Shown here: one piece after another, positions 5,558 through 8,681 of the stretch
Layout of the letters: each line of letters begins with the position of its first letter
Position numbering within the stretch: the stretch's first letter is position 1
Origin: Chromatiales bacterium
GTDB lineage: Bacteria > Pseudomonadota > Gammaproteobacteria > Chromatiales > Chromatiaceae
NCBI GenBank assembly: GCA_024639625.1
Contig: JAHEIA010000102.1
Span: 1-8,681, forward strand
DNA length: 8,681 nucleotides
Direction: 5' to 3'
Program-made: the position numbers and the translations under genes
The notes under the pieces: generated by a model
What the model saw: only the letters and a program-made list of their open reading frames with translations
Told to the model about the DNA's origin: nothing
The model's database searches: none

Positions 5558-5947
5558 TCAGACCAGGTCAACCGTAAACTCGGGCGCCTCCTTGATATTC
5601 CGTTTCACCGTGCAGAGTTCCATAGCGCGGACAATCCCGCCGCGATAGCGTTCCGGGAAGCCTTCCGGCAGCCGCAAGCGAAGCGTCATCCGGGTAACCA
5701 GCTTCTTCGCCTCGTCGCGCTCACAGTCCATGACCATCGTCATCCCCTGCGTCGACAGCTCCCGGCTCTGGCAGAAGTTGAGCGCGTAGATCCCCGCGCA
5801 ACAGGCGATGGAGGAAAGGAACAGATCGAAGGGTTCCGGCGCCGAGGCCTCACCGCCGAAACGCTCCGACTGGTCGCTGCGAATGACGAAACCACCGATT
5901 CTGGCATCGACCTTCTTACCACCAGGGAAACTGACTTGCACACTCAT
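5558..5947 (-). CDS. OsmC-family protein
   Basis: Encodes 129 residues, close to the usual 130-145. Family members are homodimeric cytosolic proteins, several of which reduce organic hydroperoxides using two cysteines. The order of features fits: an N-terminal beta sheet (SVQVSFPGGKKVDARIGGFVIRSD), an SAPEPFDLFLSSIACCAG helix at residues 36-52, and a second region ELCTVKRNIKEAPEFTV at 110-126. The likely reactive Cys pair is Cys49 or Cys50 in the central helix with Cys112. The double Cys and the extra Cys59 and Cys75 are somewhat unusual. The second motif lacks the CPV(S/H) found in classical OsmC/Ohr and is nearer the YhfA-like branch, so peroxidase activity is not certain. The ATG at 5947 is preferred over the open TTG at 5986. 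It is divergent from the ABC transporter pair and has a plausible promoter at 6025-6053. Confidence 0.88.
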   Translation of the reverse strand: MSVQVSFPGGKKVDARIGGFVIRSDQSERFGGEASAPEPFDLFLSSIACCAGIYALNFCQSRELSTQGMTMVMDCERDEAKKLVTRMTLRLRLPEGFPERYRGGIVRAMELCTVKRNIKEAPEFTVDLV

Positions 5948-5978
5948 TTCGGACGTGGCTCTTGTGCTGGAATAACGA

Positions 5979-6007
5979 TTGCCCAATCTGCGTTCTTAGG
6001 GTCTGAT
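5979..6007 (+). promoter_or_regulatory. Weak sigma-70-like promoter for the ABC transporter pair
   Basis: TTGCCC at 5979-5984, a 17-bp spacer, then TCTGAT at 6002-6007; each hexamer matches 4 of 6 consensus bases. It would give a leader of about 55 nt before the ATG at 6071. Confidence 0.22.
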
Positions 6008-6024
6008 GACAGGCCCCAAGGCGC

Positions 6025-6053
6025 ATCATAACCATCCCGCGTCGAGGGAACAA
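6025..6053 (-). promoter_or_regulatory. Sigma-70-like promoter for the osmC-like gene
   Basis: On the minus strand, TTGTTC (+ strand 6048-6053), a 17-bp spacer and TATGAT (+ strand 6025-6030; 5 of 6 consensus bases) are correctly arranged. The start would lie near 6018, leaving a leader of about 70 nt. The element overlaps the leader of the divergent ABC gene, so the two promoters may interfere. Confidence 0.38.
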
Positions 6054-6070
6054 TTGAGGAAAGGGGGCTC

Positions 6071-6835
6071 ATGGCCGATCGAGCAGACGAACAGGCGCAG
6101 TGCGGAGGAGACGAAGCGCGAGGGAGTTCGAGCCCCGGAGACGCGACGTTGGTCCGCCTTGATGGAGTATCGCATTGGTACCACGAGGGCCGGCAGCGAC
6201 ATCGCGTCCTCTCCGGTGTCGACCTTCAAGTCCAGCGCGGCGAATCGCTCGCCTTGCTCGGCCGCAGCGGATCCGGAAAGACCACCCTGCTCAACCTGAT
6301 CGCCGGCATCGATCGCCCGGCCCAAGGCAGTATTCGGGTTGCGGGACACGACACCGTGCGTTTCAAAGAGCCGGATCGAACCTTGTTCAGGCGACGTAGC
6401 CTCGGCTTCATTTATCAGTTCTTCAACCTTCTCCCCACCCTGAGCGTAGCCGAAAACGTGGCTCTGCCGATGGAACTCAATCGCTGGCCGCGGCAGGAGA
6501 TCCGCCGGCGCACCACGCGCCTGCTGGAAGACGTGGGCCTGGCCGACCGGGCAGGCGATTTTCCCGATCAACTCTCCGGCGGCGAGCAACAACGCGTCGC
6601 CATTGCCCGTGGGCTGGTCCACGAACCCGAGTTGGTGCTGGCGGACGAACCTACCGGAAACCTGGATGCCGAGTCGGGTCGGCAGGTCCTGCAACTGTTA
6701 CAAAGGATGCTGGGCACCCCCGGCCGCACCCTGATCCTGGTCACCCACAGTCTGCAGGTCGCCCGGGCATGCGACCGCATACTGACCCTGCAGCGGGGAC
6801 GCCTGTGCCAACCGGATGAAAAGCTGGCCTGGTGA
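6071..6835 (+). CDS. ABC transporter ATP-binding protein, LolD/MacB/YbbA class
   Basis: Encodes 254 residues. A hydrophilic N-terminal extension of about 25 residues precedes the standard domain. Walker A is GRSGSGKT (64-71), the Q-loop has Gln116 in FIYQFFNLLPTLSVAENV, the signature is LSGGEQQRVAIARGL (from 168), Walker B is LVLADEPT with Glu193, the D-loop is NLD, and the H-loop has His226 in LVTHS. The text around the Q-loop and the GEQQRVAIARGLV signature are characteristic of the ATPases that pair with FtsX-like permeases (LolD, MacB, YbbA), which drive periplasmic movements through mechanotransmission. The ATG at 6071 has a good purine-rich Shine-Dalgarno region (GAGGAAAGGGGG). The stop TGA overlaps the permease start, indicating translational coupling. 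A Trp-His-like patch DGVSHWY follows the extension. Confidence 0.95.
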   Translation: MADRADEQAQCGGDEARGSSSPGDATLVRLDGVSHWYHEGRQRHRVLSGVDLQVQRGESLALLGRSGSGKTTLLNLIAGIDRPAQGSIRVAGHDTVRFKEPDRTLFRRRSLGFIYQFFNLLPTLSVAENVALPMELNRWPRQEIRRRTTRLLEDVGLADRAGDFPDQLSGGEQQRVAIARGLVHEPELVLADEPTGNLDAESGRQVLQLLQRMLGTPGRTLILVTHSLQVARACDRILTLQRGRLCQPDEKLAW

Positions 6836-8681
6836 TTCCCGCGATCTATCTCTCGACTCTGCGCTATTTGCTGCGGCATCGCTGGCAAGCGGCCCTGGCG
6901 CTGCTTGGGATTACGCTCGGCGTCGCCGTGGTCGTCGCGATCGACCTGGCGAACCGGAGCGCCAGCCGGGGCTTCGAACTTTCCATGCAACAGATCGCGG
7001 GGTCTACGACCCACCAGGTCGTGGGCGGGCCCTCCGGAATCGAGGAGGCGATCTACCCCTGGCTGCGAGTCACGCAAGGTCTGCGCGCCAGCGCACCGGT
7101 GGTCGAGGGGTGGGTCGAGATCCAGGGCGAAACCTTCACTCTGATCGGTATCGACCCACTGTCCGAGGGCCAGTTTCGCGAGTTCGCCGCCGACATCTCG
7201 CAGGCCGACCTAAGGCGCCTGCTCACCGAGCCCGGCACCCTGCTCATGGCACGCTCCAGCGCGAGGCGCCTGGCGCTAGCGGCCGGTACCCAGACCGGGA
7301 TCGAGGTAGACGGACGCCGGAGCCCGGCCCTGATCATCGGTTTCTTCGGCGCGGCGGACAGCAGCCTCCTGGAGGGGGTCCTGTTGGCCGACATCGCCAC
7401 CGCACAGGAACTCCTGGATCGAACTGGGCGGCTCGACCGCATCGACCTGATCCTGAGCGATGCGCAGGCCAGCGCTCTTGCCGGCATGCTCCCTGACCCA
7501 CTGCGCCTGGAACGTCCGGCGACCCGCACGGCTACCCTGCTGCGCATGAGCGAGGCCTTTCACATCAATCTTTCTGCCATGAGTCTGCTGGCGCTGCTGG
7601 TAGGCACGCTCCTGATCTACAACACCATGACCTTTGCGGTGTTGCAGCGTCGCAGCCTGCTGGCCACCCTGCGGGCGCTCGGCGTAACGCGCGGCGAAAT
7701 CGCCGCCGCGATCCTGTTCGAAGCGCTGCTGCTGGGGACTCTTGGCAGTCTCCTAGGACTCGCCCTCGGCAGTGCAATCGCGGGCGCGCTGCTCCATCTG
7801 GTGACCCGCACGATCAACGATCTTTACTACGTGCTGGGGGTGACCGACCTGATACTGGATCCACTGGTTCTGCTCAAGGGCCTGGGCGTCGGCATGGGCG
7901 CCACCCTGCTTGCGGCGCTCCTACCGGCCTTGGAGGCGGCCCGCTCCCGCCCGCAGGCAGCGCAGCGCCGTTCCGTTCTCGAAGGACGTAGTCATCGGCT
8001 GACGCCTTGGCTGACGATCAGCGGCGTCCTGATTGCCGGCCTGGGTTGGTCTCTCGCGGAGCTGCCGTCAGACAACCTGATCGCAGGGTTCGCCGGCCTG
8101 TTCTTGATCATTCTGGGCTACAGCCTGGTGGTTCCCGCCGCTGTGGTGCTGTTCACGCGAACTCTGACGCCGTTTCTCGGCCGCGTATTCGGCATCGCCG
8201 GCATCTTTGCCGGCCGCGGGATCGGACGCGGCCTCAGCCGCACCGGTCTCGCGGTAGCCGCTCTTGCGGTCGCGGTTTCCGCAACCGTCGGCGTGGGCAT
8301 CATGGTGGAGAGCTTTCGCTCCAGCGTTGCGGAGTGGCTGACGCAAACCCTGCAGAGCGATATCTACCTCTCCGCTCCGCATAAGGTTTCCAGCCGTGCG
8401 GACGGAACGCTTGATCCTGAGATCCCGCCGCGCCTGAGCCGCGTCGCCGGGATCGCAGAATCCAGCACCGGCAGGCGGAGGGAGATCGAAGCGGCCAGCG
8501 GCCCGGTCGAGGTGCTGGGCATAGGGATGGCCTCCGCGAGTTACCGTGGATTCCGCTTCCTCGACGCTACCATAGATGGACTCTGGGAGCGCTTCCACGC
8601 CGGGGAGGTGGTTCTCGTATCCGAGCCCTATGCAAACCATCAAGGTCTGCAGGTCGGCGACCCGCTGGAACTGATCACGAC
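6832..8681 (+). CDS. FtsX-like ABC transporter permease, 3' end outside window
   Basis: The GTG at 6832 overlaps the ATPase stop (GTGA), and the frame is open for 616 codons to the window edge without interruption. The order is: a first membrane helix (about residues 20-40); a periplasmic MacB-type domain (about 41-245); three helices (about 247-270, 295-325, 345-368) forming an FtsX domain with LQRRSLLATLRALGVTRGEI in the loop, the usual ATPase contact; two further helices (about 393-410 and 415-442); another helix (about 470-492); and the start of a second periplasmic domain from about 493. This is a duplicated 10-helix layout, as in YbbP or AttG-like proteins of about 800-850 residues, so perhaps 200-230 residues are missing. 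The protein sits in the inner membrane. Substrate could be a lipid, lipoprotein or peptide and is not determined. There is no strong Shine-Dalgarno site, consistent with coupling. Confidence 0.92.
   Translation, partial: MIPAIYLSTLRYLLRHRWQAALALLGITLGVAVVVAIDLANRSASRGFELSMQQIAGSTTHQVVGGPSGIEEAIYPWLRVTQGLRASAPVVEGWVEIQGETFTLIGIDPLSEGQFREFAADISQADLRRLLTEPGTLLMARSSARRLALAAGTQTGIEVDGRRSPALIIGFFGAADSSLLEGVLLADIATAQELLDRTGRLDRIDLILSDAQASALAGMLPDPLRLERPATRTATLLRMSEAFHINLSAMSLLALLVGTLLIYNTMTFAVLQRRSLLATLRALGVTRGEIAAAILFEALLLGTLGSLLGLALGSAIAGALLHLVTRTINDLYYVLGVTDLILDPLVLLKGLGVGMGATLLAALLPALEAARSRPQAAQRRSVLEGRSHRLTPWLTISGVLIAGLGWSLAELPSDNLIAGFAGLFLIILGYSLVVPAAVVLFTRTLTPFLGRVFGIAGIFAGRGIGRGLSRTGLAVAALAVAVSATVGVGIMVESFRSSVAEWLTQTLQSDIYLSAPHKVSSRADGTLDPEIPPRLSRVAGIAESSTGRRREIEAASGPVEVLGIGMASASYRGFRFLDATIDGLWERFHAGEVVLVSEPYANHQGLQVGDPLELIT

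Noticed and set aside
5405..6031. 208-codon + strand frame opposite the osmC-like gene
   Set aside because: Arg/Pro-rich, antisense to a recognised OsmC-family gene, and starting inside the SRAP start codon region.
6816..7496. 226-codon + strand frame overlapping the permease in another phase
   Set aside because: Composition is Arg/Gly/Pro-rich and the overlapping permease frame is a clear FtsX-family protein.
8068..8643. 191-codon minus-strand frame opposite the permease
   Set aside because: No family features; antisense to the second half of the permease, whose membrane helices are unambiguous.
1..8681. CRISPR arrays, tRNA genes, insertion-sequence ends, toxin-antitoxin pairs
   Set aside because: No regularly spaced repeats, T-loop motifs, terminal inverted repeats with transposase, or small paired frames with such features were found on either strand.

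Overview
The window is a GC-rich, densely packed stretch of bacterial chromosome. Gene families, codon use and the mix of housekeeping and stress genes suggest a gammaproteobacterium, possibly near the Chromatiales/Ectothiorhodospiraceae; this is an inference from protein character only, because no rRNA, tRNA or phylogenetic marker is present. I see no CRISPR array, insertion sequence, integrase, att site, tRNA or phage gene, and no gene-free stretch longer than 300 bases.

Left part (1-1012): the last 37 codons of a small cupin-fold protein (+) converge on a complete AEC-family membrane transporter (-). A 190-bp divergent spacer (1013-1202) separates the transporter from a rightward group: an eight-cysteine zinc-ribbon protein, an unrecognised helical protein of about 245 residues preceded by a sigma-28-like promoter, and a Nudix hydrolase with a perfect Nudix box. 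The Nudix frame continues in phase from the unrecognised gene across a single TGA, and it carries a perfect 9-bp inverted repeat near its 5' end.

Middle part (2924-5947, all -): a succinate-semialdehyde-type aldehyde dehydrogenase (gabD-like), a 79-residue unknown protein with a strong Shine-Dalgarno site, a complete SRAP/YedK-type abasic-site crosslinking protein with all catalytic residues, and an OsmC-family protein. In transcription order this is osmC-like, SRAP, small unknown, gabD-like. The small unknown starts 25 bp after the SRAP stop and is probably co-transcribed with it. A large imperfect hairpin lies directly after the osmC-like stop. Together these genes suggest a stress and repair neighbourhood (peroxide, abasic DNA, reactive aldehyde), but they need not form one pathway.

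Right part (6071-8681, +): an ABC ATPase of the LolD/MacB class whose stop overlaps the GTG start of an FtsX-like permease (GTGA). The permease runs off the window after 616 codons, in the second of two apparent membrane/periplasmic repeat units. This pair resembles YbbA-YbbP or Att-type exporters/extractors rather than a nutrient importer.

Most of the content belongs to known families. The least explained part is 1573-2520: a possible motility-sigma promoter, an unknown protein, an in-phase stop and a hairpin-bearing Nudix gene. I do not see convincing evidence of a wholly new system.
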